Shown here: positions 22,796 through 33,969 of the stretch, piece by piece
Position numbering within the stretch: the stretch's first letter is position 1
How the letters are laid out: every line of letters starts with the position of its first letter
NCBI GenBank assembly: GCA_930367215.1
Contig: OV884059.1
Coordinates: 7,712,945 to 7,776,944 of the forward strand
Reading direction: 5' to 3'
From: Pollenia angustigena
Lineage: Eukaryota; Arthropoda; Insecta; Diptera; Polleniidae
Length of the DNA: 64,000 bases
Translations under genes and position numbers: made by a program
Notes under the pieces: generated by a model
What the model was told of the DNA's origin: nothing
The model's database searches: none
The model's input: the letters and a program-made list of their open reading frames with translations, nothing else

Positions 22796-23283
22796 CAGTA
22801 GAATCCCGATAATTCGTAAACGCAAGGGACCGGCCATTTCTTACGAATTATAGGGGTTTTCGATTTAGCGGGGTTTCGATTTACCGGGGTTAAAATAACA
22901 TTTTACTAAAACTATAAAAAAAACATCAAAGACAATTGTAAAAAATAAAATATATAAAAATTATTCATGTAACAAACTGATCTTAAGAAAATAAACACAC
23001 ACACATAAGCAAACGCCCACGCAAAAAAAAACGGTAAGCGAAAAATCATTCTTTCCATGTTTCTGTTGTTTTTATTACGAATTATAAGTGGTAGTTAGCA
23101 AACAATTACGATTTATAAGAGGTAAAGAAGATTTTATTTGAAAAAAAAAATTACGAATTAGCGAGGGGACCAAAATGTATGGAAGTTTTACGAATTAACG
23201 AGTTTTTTTCAAGGAACCGACAGTTTATTACGAATTATCGGGAATTACGATTTATCGGGGTACGAATTATCGGGATTTGACTG
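22796..23283. mobile_element. 488-bp pogo/Tigger-type MITE
   Basis: The ends CAGTAGAATCCCGATAATTC (left) and inverse CAGTCAAATCCCGATAATTC (right) are flanked by TA dinucleotides (22794-22795 and 23284-23285). This matches the pogo/Tigger terminal style (CAGT..AANCCCGATNATNCG, TA duplication). Inside, the phrase ACGAATTATCGGGG is repeated many times near both ends, which may be subterminal transposase sites. No transposase is encoded. Confidence 0.85.
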
Positions 23284-23767
23284 TAATATTAAATAAATCA
23301 ATTTAATAAAAGACAACAAATTTATGCATATTTTTCCTTTGACATAATATTATTTTATTTTTAAGGATCTTTGGGTATTTTTGGGGAAAAGAAAATAGCT
23401 ATTTTGGGGATTTTCGGGGATAAAAAATCGTAAATTGGGGATAAGGTATAAAATAAATCTGGGAACCCTGGCTGGAAATCGATAACGTAAAACGCAAGAA
23501 TTTTGAAGTGGATTTTAATATACTTTTAATCTAATTTTTATAAAAAAAAAATTGTGTTTAATGAGAAATATTTGTATAATATTTGTTATAAAATGCTTTT
23601 ACTACAGAAATCTTATTAAAAAACAACTTTTAAAATTCTTACAGTTACGTTTTTGATTTCCAGCTAAAAGGTTTTTATTATTTTTAAAAGTTGTTTGCAA
23701 TAATAAGAGAATTTATAAACAAACACTGAAGTTTGAACTAAAATATTTGTCTTATTATTATGGCTCT

Positions 23768-25060
23768 CTTTTCTCTTTATTTTATTTCTTGATTATACAA
23801 AATTTCTTTACCTTTTTTAGATAAATGAAATTTCCACATCATTCTGCTTGACCCATTTTAAGCAATTATTTCACCGTAACAAATAAGACCCCTGTCATCT
23901 CCTTCTTTTCTATACTCTAGCAAGAATGTTTTCTTTATTTTATCAAAACATAAATATCCTTTTTAATTTTTCCTTTTGATGGGCAATTTTAAAGGAAACA
24001 AATTTGATTGTGTTGGTAAAAAAACGGTTAACGTGTTTCAATTTTAAAAATTTTGTTCAATGGTTAAACATTAAATAGAAAAAAGGTATTGAGAAGTGAT
24101 TTATTTAATTAACTATAAATACATGCTTTAGTGTATAAAAGTGTGTAAAATCAGTTGTCATAAATTAAAAGCTGTCAGAAAAATTCATAATTTTTTTTAA
24201 ACATTTTGCTATTTAGACAAAACTGAAAAAAGTTCTGAGGCGGGCCATTTTTTTATAACTAATAATAACAGTTTTATTTCACAAAATAAACGTTAATGAA
24301 GTACTTTTTTAAGCATTCCTTTATTTAAACAAAATAAAAAGAAATTCTGAGGCTGGGCATTTTTTTTTTGCAACAGTTAAATAAACAATTTTTTTTTTTT
24401 GGCGAAATTAAAGTCAATGAAGTAATTAACAATTTTTGTTTAAAAATTTTTTTATTAAAACAAAATAAAAACATATTCTGAGGCGGCCCATTTTTTTTTG
24501 TAGCAGCAAAATTGGTTCAAAAAATATTTTTTTTTTAACTTTTATATACACAAACAAAATAGAAAAACTTCTGAGGCGGGCCATTTGATTTTTGTAACTC
24601 TAAAATTAACTAATTAATTTTATTTTGCAAAATGAAAGCTAAGGAAGTAATACAGCATTTTTTATAAAAGATTTTAACTTTTTCTATCAAAATGATCAAT
24701 TAATCAGGCGGGCCATTTGTTGTAACAATACAAATAACTCTTTTGCAAACCAAAAATTTTATAAAGAAAAAGCAAGTAAATAAAAAAAAAAATATTACAA
24801 GGAAGGTTTTAAAATATAGAATTCTGAGGCGGGCCATATTTAAAAGAAATAATAATAGACATCAATACTAATTAAGTTTCATTATTTTGTCTGATGTAAA
24901 ATTTTTTCTTCTCCTTTTGAATCCAGTTCAGATGAAAGAAGTTCTGATTCTTATTCTAGTTTTAATTCCAATTCTTGTTTTGATTATAATTCTAGTTTTG
25001 ATTCTAGTTCAAATTTTTGCTGATATTCAGTTTTTAGTTCTAATTCTTGTTGACATTGTT
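23768..25060 (+). repeat. Segmental duplication, copy 1
   Basis: This segment aligns collinearly with 33970-35150. Shared landmarks are CTTTACCTTTTTTAGA, GCTTGACCCATTTTAAGCAA, TTTTCACCGTAACA, TTTGATGGGCAATTT, five ordered AGGCGGGCC sites, and a GATTCTAGTT tail. Divergence is substantial with indels. No coding frame is shared. Confidence 0.85.
24230..24840 (+). repeat. TCTGAGGCGGGCCAT motif cluster 1 (plus strand)
   Basis: Six GC-rich cores in AT-rich surroundings: 24238-24247, a variant GAGGCTGGGCAT at 24349, a variant GGCGGCCCA at 24482, then 24574-24582, 24706-24713 and 24827-24834. Spacing is 90-130 bp. The flanks are A/T homopolymer-like, so the core stands out sharply. It belongs to a family of about 50 such sites up to 51.7 kb. 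Confidence 0.85.
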
Positions 25061-25480
25061 GTTAATAAACTAGTCCACAATCAGGTTCTTATTGTAGTTC
25101 AGAGTTTCTGACTATAGTTTTAATACTACTTCAGAGTTTTTATCAGAATCTAGATTCAGATTTTAGTTCAGATGCTTGTTAAGAAACTTTATAATCTAGT
25201 TTAGATTATAGTTCAGGTTCTTGTACATTTAAACTTAAATTCTACTTAAGATACTTTATATTCTAGTTAAGATTCTAGCTAAGATAAAGGTTCAGATTTT
25301 AGTTCAGATTTCAGCTTAGATTCTAATTCAGATTTCAGATGAGTTTAAAGATTATAAATTTAGCTCAAATTCAAGTTCAGATGAAAAAATTTTTTTAGTT
25401 TAGATTCTAGTTTACATTTTTCTTCGTTTAAATTTAATATTCTAGTTCAGGTACCTTATGTTATAGTTTAGATTTCAGAT
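24930..25480 (+). repeat. Degenerate GATTCTAGTTCA array
   Basis: Variants of a 6-12 bp phrase (GATTCTAGTTCAGATTCTAG) run in one orientation. A 74-codon Leu/Ile/Val-rich frame at 24887-25111 is a by-product of the repeat, not a gene. The same phrase follows the GGCGGGCC cluster at 35030-35230 and is interleaved with it at 36280-37260. Confidence 0.8.
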
Positions 25481-25482
25481 GA

Positions 25483-25707
25483 AAACCTGGGATCACTCAG
25501 ATTTCCTACCAAATATGGATTTTTTATATGAAAAAAGTCGATTTATTCGTAAACTATACGTCCTAGAGCATAACACGAATGAAAAACTGGGATCACCCAA
25601 ATTTTCTACCAAAAATGGAATAAAAAGTCGAGTTATTCGTAAACTAGACCTCCTAGAGCAAAACGGCTGAAAATCTGGGATCACCCAATTTTTTCGTAAA
25701 CTAGTTT
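25483..25707 (+). repeat. About 2.3 tandem copies of a 90-100 bp unit
   Basis: The units share CTGGGATCACYCARATTTYC, TACCAAANATGGA, GTCGANTTATTCGTAAACTA and TCCTAGAGCANAAC. Starts are near 25486, 25586 and 25674. No gene is supported. Confidence 0.8.
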
Positions 25708-25895
25708 TCTTTATCTTCCGAAAGGTATCAAAATGTCATATAATGTATGTAATGGATTTAGCAGGTTTACACTCTATGCCGATAATATATGAATCGATTG
25801 TTTGCATGCATGCAAACTTATTGAAAAAATTTCAAAAATGTATCAAACGTAAATTAAAGAGCACCCACCATACACTTATCAAAATTACTCATTAA

Positions 25896-26239
25896 AGGCT
25901 AGATTACATTATTATACTTTGTATTAATACATGTCAAAAACTCAAGTAATATGACAAAGTGTGAATGCAATGTGTCACGAAAATTACAAGTATTATGAAA
26001 AAAGTTTGCCATCCCATAAGACTACATCGTTTTTTGAAAAATTTCTAAACAATAATACTTTTCATTGGATCAGGGTTGCATTTTATTTTATGTGGGAGTG
26101 TTTATATATTGTGTGATGGTGTGAACACAAACTGTCATGTAAAATTAGATTTTTTGACAGTCGCAACAAAACTCATTATATTTCGATCTCACAAAGTATT
26201 ACGGAATACGTAAGACTTGTGAGATAGTGTAATCTAGCT
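25896..26239. mobile_element. 344-bp MITE flanked by TTAA
   Basis: The left end AGGCTAGATTACATTAT and the inverse of the right end AGCTAGATTACACTAT match apart from a one-base gap and one mismatch. TTAA is present on both sides (25892-25895 and 26240-26243), suggesting a TTAA-specific insertion as used by piggyBac. The ends do not begin with the usual CCC, so the superfamily is uncertain. Confidence 0.7.
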
Positions 26240-26324
26240 TTAAGCGCCATGGTAGAAATAGTTAAAAGGCGATTGAATGTGTGATACCGACAACACTTGA
26301 TGGAAAATCAAACCAATTAAGATT

Positions 26325-26362
26325 TCAAGGCGAATTCACGTACACGAGTTAATTCGCCTTGA
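26325..26362. repeat. Short perfect hairpin
   Basis: TCAAGGCGAATT is followed by a 14-nt loop and AATTCGCCTTGA, giving a 12-bp perfect stem. It lies between the TTAA-flanked MITE and the next hAT-like element. Function unknown. Confidence 0.6.
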
Positions 26363-26400
26363 TGTCAAGAATTTTGATAGCGTACAATGCCTTTTACATC

Positions 26401-27862
26401 CAGTGTTGCCAGAAGATTTGCAAAGAAAATCTTATTTTGAAGAGAAACATCTTAAAATTGTTTATAACAAGGGCAAAAAAGTAAAAAATTTTAATTTTTT
26501 ATAAGAACATACGTCTTATTATGGAAACTTAGGCCCCTATTACGATTCTCAACTCAGTTGAGTTGTAATTATGACAACTGGTTGTGATCAGTTATAATTT
26601 TAGTTATGTTTTTGTTCACCGCAATTTAGCAAAGTTGTAAACCATAATACAAAAATTAAGAAATGACAACTCAACTGAGTTGAGTTGTGAACCGTAATAA
26701 AGGCCATAATTAAATGTTAATTTTTAAATTTCGATAAGAAAGATTCAATAATAAAAAAAATAAATAAATAAATTTCAAAAAAAAACGTTTAAATTTTGCT
26801 CTTAGTTATATTTTCCATAAAATTTTTCTAAAAATACATTTTAAATCCATTTAATTTCTAATAAATAAGATCGTGTAAAAAGTCTGTCAAAATAAAGAAG
26901 TTTTATTGAAAGTAATTAAATGCTAAAAATAGAGATATATAAATTTTGGGAAAGATGATTTTAGCTTGGGAGCTATGAAGCTCATACATCATATGAAATC
27001 TTGAAAGATTCTCAATTTAATTATTATATATTTTGATACCGTTGTTATATCGAAGGCATTTTAAGAAAATTACATTGGAATAGTTATTTTACTAATGTTG
27101 GTACACCTTTTAAAAGATATTTTTAAGTACTTTTGTACATATATGTACATACTTTGCTTAAAAATGATCATAAGCATGGAATGTGGAACTATCAAACTTA
27201 AAGTTTCTTAAACCTAGGATTCTCAGTAACTTTTAACCACTAAGTTCTCCACTTTGATTGGCCAGACGACTATTAGCTAAAAAACTCAATTTGAAGAGCA
27301 AAATTGCAAAAAATAATCCAATTCTTCATAAGTTTGAAATTTTGTCCACTGTAACTCGTGCCATTTCTCGACTAATCTTCACAAATGACCCGAGGTTATT
27401 TTAGTAATTTTATAACCTTTCAAAAAAAAGAAGAAACTACATAATCCGGATATTCGGATTCAGCAGACAATTTTACATAAAGATTAGGTGTCAGATACAT
27501 TTGGTCAAAAAAGTGTCACGTAGTGCTATTATTCATCAATATAAACAACCTCTAATTTAAGATACTTTTTTAATATTTTGTTTGTCCAGAAATAATAATG
27601 CATTTTGGTGTATGTGTATGCTAAACAATGGGTACAAAAGTGTGCAAAAAATAGACAACAAGTTGACAAAAAACCTCATTGTTTTAAAAATTGATTGTTA
27701 AAAAAACTTTAAAAAAATTATGTATGTTGTAGAAACTAGATAAAGATAAAAATCTTTTTTTTCTGAAAGTAAAAATCTTCATTTAAGAAAAAATATCTTC
27801 AAATCTTATTTTGGTCAAAAAATCTTCAAAAATAAGATAAAATCTTCATTCTGGCAACGCTG
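26401..27862. mobile_element. hAT-like nonautonomous element
   Basis: The left end CAGTGTTGCCAGAAGAT and inverse right end CAGCGTTGCCAGAATGAAGA share the hAT-type start, and both continue into AATCTTATTTTGAAGA-like sequence. Flanking 8-mers TTTACATC and TATACAAT share only about five positions, so the target duplication is doubtful. It holds a MITE at 26532-26705. No transposase frame is seen. Confidence 0.7.
26532..26705. mobile_element. 174-bp palindromic MITE inside the hAT-like element
   Basis: The left arm GGCCCCTATTACGATTCTCA ACTCAGTTGAGTTG is mirrored by the right arm ending CCGTAATAAAGGCC. Each arm itself contains a CAACTCAGTTGAGTTG palindrome. Flanks are TTA on the left and ATA on the right, close to a TTA duplication. 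Confidence 0.8.
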
Positions 27863-28522
27863 TATACAATTGTGCAAAAAGAATCGAATTGATAACCCTG
27901 CAACGGAATATGGAATTCGAATAACACAACAATCACACATATACGAAAATCTATGAGGGAATAAATGAATTAAACGAAATATTGCAAACGGAAGTAGAAT
28001 TTTTTTAAATTATGAAAAATTTTATTACAAGCGTTTTATGAACAACAGAATAGAGGAACAACAAATGTCAATTCACCTTTGTAGCATCCCTTCAATTGTT
28101 GTTGTTGTTATGACAAGCAATTTCATTTTTTTTTTTTAACTTTCACAAATTATTAAACTTTTATTTATATGTAAATCAAAACGCTTCATTTAATTAAATA
28201 AACACTATTTTAAAGAAAATTATTGCACTAAAAATATTATTTTCACGCACTCCCGCAATTTTCCCTACAACTTTGGTACATTTTGCTCGATTGCTTCACT
28301 AAACTAAACTAAAAGAAAAGAATGTAGTAACTCAACGAAGGTGTAATAAATATGAAAACTAAAAGCATCTTCAAAATTTCAATTGGCTCCTCCTTAAGAT
28401 AGGCTGTAAAAATAATCAAATATAATATAAAAATGCTGCTAAGTTGAGGATAAAACCCTTTTATAAACGTTGTCTACCAAGCATTGCCAAATGTGCAGAT
28501 TAATCGGTTTTTTGCAGTTTTA
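27863..28522. other. AT-rich spacer, no gene recognised
   Basis: I see a TTG microsatellite-like patch near 28098-28111 and poly(T), but no open frame of note and no element borders. Confidence 0.4.
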
Positions 28523-29337
28523 ACTTCTAACAAATTTTACAGGGTAGACAAAAAAGCTCATAATGTTTTATATTTGTAGCTTAAATAGCATACCTATACT
28601 TATATATATTTGGTTTATTTTCTTATATTCAATCAGGGCTGCCAGATAAATTTTTGAGTAAATCGTCAATTTCCTGAGAAAAAATAAAAAAATCGTCTTT
28701 CAAGTTTCGAAAAATCGTTAAAAAATCGGAAAACTTAAAATTCAGTGGTTTCTAACAATGTTTTGTAACACGACTGCGATTCTGTCAAAGCACAGCGAAA
28801 GACGCTATTCCAATCGTTGTAGGAATCGTTAAAAGGCCTAACCATAATGTGCTTAAGTTGGATTAAGCAAATGTGCGAATACATGTAAATCATATAAAGC
28901 AAACCATATTGAACTTACGGAAACTTTTTGTTATGTTTTATGAAACTGTCATTTGCATAAGCAAAGTGCTTTACTAATCGCACATTTCGTACGGAGTTAA
29001 ATGTTTTTTGATTTTATTATAGTTTTTTAAATACATTTGAGAGACTTTTTGGTAATTTTTGACAATAAGTTAAGCACAGCTATGCATATGATAGTTCGGC
29101 CTTAAGACGTGGGTAAAGATTATCTATCGAGTCTTTCATGTCAAGAATCGTTGTATGAGACTCATGTAGCTACAACTCGTGAAATGTTCGCCGTATAATT
29201 GTTGAAAAATGATTTATACAGAGAGTCGTAAAAGATTCATCCGATGATGGTTTGACGAAAGATAAATAAAGTGTTACATTGTTGTTTTTGTACTCTGAAA
29301 ATAATCATTTCAAGATTTTCTTTAAACTTGCATATTA

Positions 29338-29667
29338 CAGCCGTACCTAAACAAAAGCAGCACGCGTTTTCTAGTTTTTAAATAGAGCGGCCTCAACGAT
29401 TTGCAATTGGAAAAACCGATTTTGACAGCTCGTTTAATAGTAAAGTTCGCCGCTATCGTTAATAATTAATGGTAATTTAGCTATTTTTTGGTCAATCTAA
29501 CGTTTTTATCTTTATTTTTATTAACAATTTGTTGGTTTTGTTAAACAAGAAAGCTATCACTTTCGTTCGTAACACAACGTTGACGCTCTTGCTTAGGTAT
29601 GGCATATCAGCGTAAAAGCTTAGCGAAAGAAAACGTTCCACCTTCCGCTATTGTTAAGGTGCGGCTG
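29338..29667. mobile_element. 330-bp MITE, TTA-flanked (family CAGCCRYACC)
   Basis: The ends CAGCCGTACCTAAACAA and inverse CAGCCGCACCTTAACAA are flanked by TTA at 29335-29337 and 29668-29670. The interior shares GTATGRCATATCARCGTAAAAG-type sequence in inverse orientation with the element at 56869-57172, so the two belong to one family. PIF/Harbinger-like by target duplication only. Confidence 0.8.
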
Positions 29668-30171
29668 TTAAACATTCCAAAATTTCTCTAGAATGCACAC
29701 ACAAAAATATAAAATATTTTGACTTTTTTTTGCTTTCGATGTAGTTTTTGGCGTTGCCTTGCGTTGCGTTTTAACCAATAAGGGCCGTAATACTCTTATC
29801 CATCAAATTAACAAATTTGATACTGGCAGTGCCATGACACACTGAAAACACAGCAAATATTAAAGCATAGTTTATGGATGATCATAATAAAATTGCAAAG
29901 TTGCATTTACTTTATTTCCTCTTCCTTTTGTTAGCTTCATTCTTTATTTTATTAGTTTTCTTTTCACAATCGAGCAATTCGGAAGTACACAAATCAACAC
30001 GCGTGTAAAAATTTAATAATAATTAATATGTAGTTAATAATAACAAGGTGCAATAATTATTAAAAATTGTTTAATTAAATAATAAGCAAAAAAGTGTTTG
30101 AATAAGTTGTGTACAAAAGTTTGGGTTGCTGCTTAAATAGAAAATAATTTGTGGAATTGCTGGCTAAAAAA

Positions 30172-30179
30172 AGGTAAGT
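30172..30179 (+). promoter_or_regulatory. Consensus 5' splice donor in unit 1
   Basis: AG followed by GTAAGT (donor GT at 30174) matches the best metazoan donor consensus and is kept identically in unit 3 (32089), while unit 2 has GTTAGT (31308). The stretch upstream has no conserved coding frame, so a noncoding first exon is a possible reading. Confidence 0.4.
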
Positions 30180-30357
30180 TCTTAAGGTTTCTATTGAATG
30201 AGTGCCATTTTTCTCAAGCTCAAGGTTTTTTATTTTTTAATGTATTTGTAACTAAAATTTTTGGTTATTGTTTTTTTTTTTTATTTTGTGTATCGTACTT
30301 TGCAAACAAGATTTGTTATTGCAAAATTTTGCCTTGTTTATTGGCATGGGAAAGTTA

Positions 30358-30658
30358 GCCTGAGTTCATACGACTCATATCTTATTGACAAGATTCTTCT
30401 TTTTTCTTCTTTGAACATGAATTTGCGTTCAAATGATTCATGTCATGTTGACGACATCTTTTTTATTTTGTATAGTCGTGCGTATGGATGTGTGCTTTTT
30501 TGATATTGAAAACAATAACAAAATTAAACAACGAATGAAAAAGCAAAACGTAAAGACAATACATTCATGCATCTGTGTACTCGTTTCTTTTCCCCTCGTC
30601 CCTCTCGCCTATAAAGTAGCAATCATGTCAATAAGACATGAGCCGTATGAACACAGAC
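30358..30658. mobile_element. 301-bp MITE, TTA-flanked (family GTCTGWGTTCATACG)
   Basis: The ends GCCTGAGTTCATACGACTCA and inverse GTCTGTGTTCATACGGCTCA are flanked by TTA at 30355-30357 and 30659-30661. Inside the right arm CTATAAAGTAGCAATCATG is followed by CAATAAGAC, resembling the arms of the element at 57575. It inserted between units 1 and 2 of the triplicated block. Confidence 0.85.
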
Positions 30659-30661
30659 TTA

Positions 30662-31430
30662 CTTCTAACAAATTTTACAGGGCAGACAAAAAAGCTTCTA
30701 ATGTTTTATATTTGTAGCTTAAAAAGCAGACCTATACATATGTATGTATATATATATTTGGTTTATTTTCTTATATTCAATTGATTCCAAAATTTAAAAT
30801 ACGCAATATGTACAGATGAATTTCTCTAGAATGCACATACAAAAATATAAAATATTTTGACTTTTTTTGCTTTCAATGTAGTTTTTGGCGTTGCCTTGCG
30901 TTTTACCAATAAGGGCCTAAATACTCCATCCATCAAATTAACAATTTTGATACTGGCAGTGCCATGACACACTGCAGCAAATATTAAAGCATAGTTTATG
31001 GATGATCATAATAAAATTGCAAAGTTGCATTTACTTTATTTCCTCTTCCTTTTGTTAGCTTCATTCTTTATTTTATTAGTTTTCTTTTTACAATCGAGCA
31101 ATTCGGAAGTACAAAAATCAACACGCGTGTAAAAATTTTATAATAATTAATATGTAGTTAATAATAACAAGGTGCAATAATTATTAAAAAGTGTTTAATT
31201 AAATAATAAGCTTAAAAGTGTTTGAATAAGTTGTGTATCAATGTGTAGAAAAGTTTGGGTTGCTGCTTAAATAGAAAATAATTTGTGGAATTGCTGGCTA
31301 AAAAAAGGTTAGTTCTTAAGGTTTCTATTGAATGAGTGCCATTCTTCTCAAGCTCAAGGTTTTTTATATTTTAATGTATTTGTAACTAAAATTGTTGGTT
31401 ATGTTTATTTTTTTTTTATTTTGTGTATTT
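30662..31430 (+). repeat. Tandem triplicated block, unit 2
   Basis: This is the least interrupted copy, and its landmarks follow the same order as in unit 1. The donor-like site is mutated to GGTTAGT at 31307-31313. It ends abruptly in TTTTGTGTATT, where unrelated DNA (31437-31660) begins. The 120-bp opening section (30662-30783) matches 28525-28636. Confidence 0.85.
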
Positions 31431-31659
31431 CATGCCGTTAAACCATTTAAATCACGTGGTACCTTTTCTGCACAACGGTCACCATTTGAAGATTTATGAT
31501 TCCCATCACTGTGTGTTTTGTTTTATGTATACTCGTGCCCTTTGTTTATGTATGGGAAAACATATGACACGTTTTTAAACGTTCTATAAGTGCACCAACG
31601 TACTTACAGTACGGTGCGGTACATTACAGGTACAGCAACGTTCGCCTACCTGAGCCTTT

Positions 31660-32276
31660 AGCGTTGCCTTGCGTTTTAACCAATAATGGTCTAAATAATC
31701 TATTTATCACATTAACAATTTTGATACTGGCAGTGCCATGACACACTGACAACACAGCAAATATTAAAGCATAGTTTATGGATGATCATAATAAAATTGC
31801 AAAGTTGCATTTAATTTATTTCCTCTTCCTTTTGTTAGCTTCATTCTTTATTTTAATAGTTTTCTTTTTACAATCGAGCAATTCGGAAGTACAAAAATCA
31901 ACACGCGTGTAAAAATTTTATAATAATTAATATGTAGTTAATAATAACAAGGTGCAATAATTATTAAAAAGTGTTTAATTAAATAATAAGCTTAAAAGTG
32001 TTTGAATAAGTTGTGTATCAATTGTGTACAAAAGTTTGGGTTGCTGCTTAAATAGAAAATAATTTGTGGAATTGCTGGCTAAAAAAAGGTAAGTTCTTAA
32101 GGTTTCTATTGCATGAGTGCCATTTTTCTCAAGCTCAAGGTTTTTTATTTTTTAATGTATTTGTAACTAAAATTGTTGGTTATGTTTTTTTTATTTTGTG
32201 TATCGTACTTTGCAAACAAGATTTGTTATTGCAAAATTTTGCCTTGGTTATTGGCATGGAAAAGTTACAATCAACG
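31660..32276 (+). repeat. Tandem triplicated block, unit 3
   Basis: It starts near TTTAGCGTTGCCTTGCGTTT and keeps the whole later part of the unit through GGCATGGAAAAGTTA. The donor site AG then GTAAGT (GT at 32089) is intact. The 120-codon frame at 32064-32426 spans this copy and the following unique DNA, is absent from unit 2 and disrupted in unit 1, and is not convincing as a gene. Confidence 0.85.
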
Positions 32277-32533
32277 TTCGCGTTGCGTCATTTGAGGAGA
32301 TTGCCATTTGCAAGGCCCATTGAAAAGGTCTGCGCAAGAAGCCTGATGATCATTGTTTTCGTTCTTTTGAGCTTTCAAAAGTTGTTTACATACACGTTTT
32401 TTCCTTTTGCTTTGTATATGTGGTAGTAAGTTTTTGACAGCTTAAAAGAAAAAGTATTTTGTTTTTGTACAAGTAAGCAATCAATTAAAATTTATTGATA
32501 ATTTTTCATTATTGACTGACCACGAGATTAAAC

Positions 32534-33730
32534 CAGTATTGCCAAAACTTTGTGACCAAAAATGGGCTAAAAAATGGCTAAAAGTTTTTTTTTAATTAAA
32601 AACTCATTAAAATTCAATAACAAAACAGAAATAATTCATTTAAAGTTGTTTCGATGATACTGTAAGTTAAGATCAATTTGTAAAATAAGAATAAGCGTAA
32701 ATTAATATTTTGATAGATATTTAAAAAATTAAATAATCGATAAATTCGATGTCGTTATTGTTCATTTCATAGGCATCACTCGTGCCTATTAGTTTTAAAT
32801 AATTTGAAGGTAAAACATAATCACTACAACATTTACCCAACACCTTTTGAGTCCGGATCTACAATAAAAAACAAGTAAGAAAGTATAGTCGGTCAACCCC
32901 GACCACATTAGAACCTTTGTACCACATTTTATTAAATTATCTGCAAATTTGCGACCTGTACTTTGGCACAATGTTTACATCGACAGCCATCTAACCAGAC
33001 AAACATCGTTAAATTGACTCAGAAAGTTATTTTGAGTCTATCGGTATACGTAAAGGTGGGCTTAGGACCAATATTTCAAGGTGTTACAAACATCAGCACA
33101 AATGCATAATACCCTCTCCACTATTGTGCCGTGGGTATTAATATTTTATTGTTATGGTAAAAATATTTACCTAATTGATAAAATCGAATTTACGGTTGCT
33201 AAATGTAACCTTTTTTTCTCAAATTACTTTTAACGATGTTTACTTGGCTATATATACCCTCTCTACTTCAGCATTAGACCATGGAAGTGAGAGCAACTTT
33301 ATAATAGTCAATTCTGAAATTTCTAAAAAAATTTTGTTGCCGCCTGCATCTTTTTATTGAAATACTTGCAACCAGAAAGAAACACCGATGCTTGTGTTAA
33401 TCCATTTTATAAATTTTATATTGGAATACTGTTCCTTTATTTTGAAAGATGTTTCATGATCATAGTTTATAGCGATTTTCAACATTTGTAAAAGTTGTGA
33501 TTTAAATTAAAGGCGTTTTAATTGTTAAAAATGTTTATTTAACTTTTATAAATTTTTATAATAAATTAAAAATTATTCTTTTTAAAGAAAAAGGGCAAAC
33601 AAATTTTTATGGCTAAACAAGTTGAAAAAAGGCTAAAAAAAATGGCTAATGGCTAAACTCAATTTTTAATGGCTAAACAGGGTGAAAAATGGCTAAATCT
33701 AGCCAATAAATGGCTAAATTGGCAACACTG
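32534..33730. mobile_element. hAT-like nonautonomous element, 1197 bp
   Basis: The ends CAGTATTGCCAA and inverse CAGTGTTGCCAA are flanked by a perfect 8-bp duplication GATTAAAC (32526-32533 and 33731-33738). Both ends carry multiple AATGGCTAAA phrases, which look like subterminal binding repeats. It contains a truncated repeat A at 32869-33139. No transposase frame is seen. Confidence 0.9.
32869..33139 (-). repeat. Dispersed repeat A, copy 2 (internally deleted)
   Basis: It reads ACAAGTAAGAAAGTATAGTC GGTCAACCCCGACCA, jumps to the ACATTTTATTAAATTATCTG part, and ends CACTATTGTGCCGTGGGTAT. The central 105-bp subrepeats are missing. It is nested in the hAT-like element. Confidence 0.85.
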
Positions 33731-33969
33731 GATTAAACCCACGTTCACGAACAGGTTGATTTCACATGTTTTGGTAGTAACCGCAGCATTTCTTCAGAAA
33801 TCTTTGCCGTTTAACACTCACCGCCTTTCTTCATAAAAATAATTTAATGAAAATTAAAGTTAATGAATTGAAATCATTAATATTTTTTAAATTTCTTGTA
33901 TGACTGCTGGCTTAAGTATAAAACTTAAAGCATCATTTGCATTTTGTAAAACATACTTCTAGCATTAAT

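Larger units (their letters stand above)
21921..23470. mobile_element. hAT-like element with nested pogo-type MITE
   Basis: The left end CAGCGTTCCCAG and right end CTGGGAACCCTG are inverted copies, both followed inward by TTATCCCCAA-type sequence. Flanking 8-mers GCAGGAAA (21913-21920) and GCTGGAAA (23471-23478) differ at one base, as expected for an aged 8-bp hAT duplication. Removing the inner element leaves about 1.06 kb with no transposase frame, so it is nonautonomous. Confidence 0.8.
28523..30357 (+). repeat. Tandem triplicated block, unit 1 (with insertions)
   Basis: It starts ACTTCTAACAAATTTTACAG and ends GGCATGGGAAAGTTA. It contains TCTCTAGAATGCACACACAA, TGGCAGTGCCATGACACACT, CGAGCAATTCGGAAGTACAC, AACACGCGTGTAAAAATTTA, and GGAATTGCTGGCTAAAAAAA before GGTAAGT. 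Relative to unit 2 it carries an extra piece at about 28637-29673, which starts with a hAT-like CAGGGCTGCCAGATAAA and ends with a MITE. A MITE at 30358-30658 separates it from unit 2. Confidence 0.85.
32507..33835 (-). mobile_element. tRNA-derived SINE-like copy, split by a hAT element
   Basis: The parts 32507-32533 and 33739-33835 resemble, in order, the copy at 50745-50890: GACTGACC, a degenerate B-box region, CATGTTT, TAACC, TTTGCCGT and TTACACTC equivalents. The hAT at 32534-33730 lies exactly between them, and its 8-bp duplication GATTAAAC is made from the SINE's B-box neighbourhood. The SINE was therefore present before the hAT. Sequence identity is moderate. Confidence 0.6.

Noticed and set aside
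24887..25111. 74-codon Leu/Ile/Val-rich frame
   Set aside because: It is the translation of the GATTCTAGTTC minisatellite and disappears in the duplicate at 35 kb.
28637..29337. Additional hAT element starting CAGGGCTGCCAGATAAA
   Set aside because: The left end looks right and unit 2 of the triplication lacks this DNA, but no right end or 8-bp duplication was found, so it is not listed as an element.
32064..32426. 120-codon frame starting in triplicated unit 3
   Set aside because: The first part is present in unit 1 with another continuation and is not open in unit 2; no domain seen. The splice-donor reading of the same bases is more plausible.
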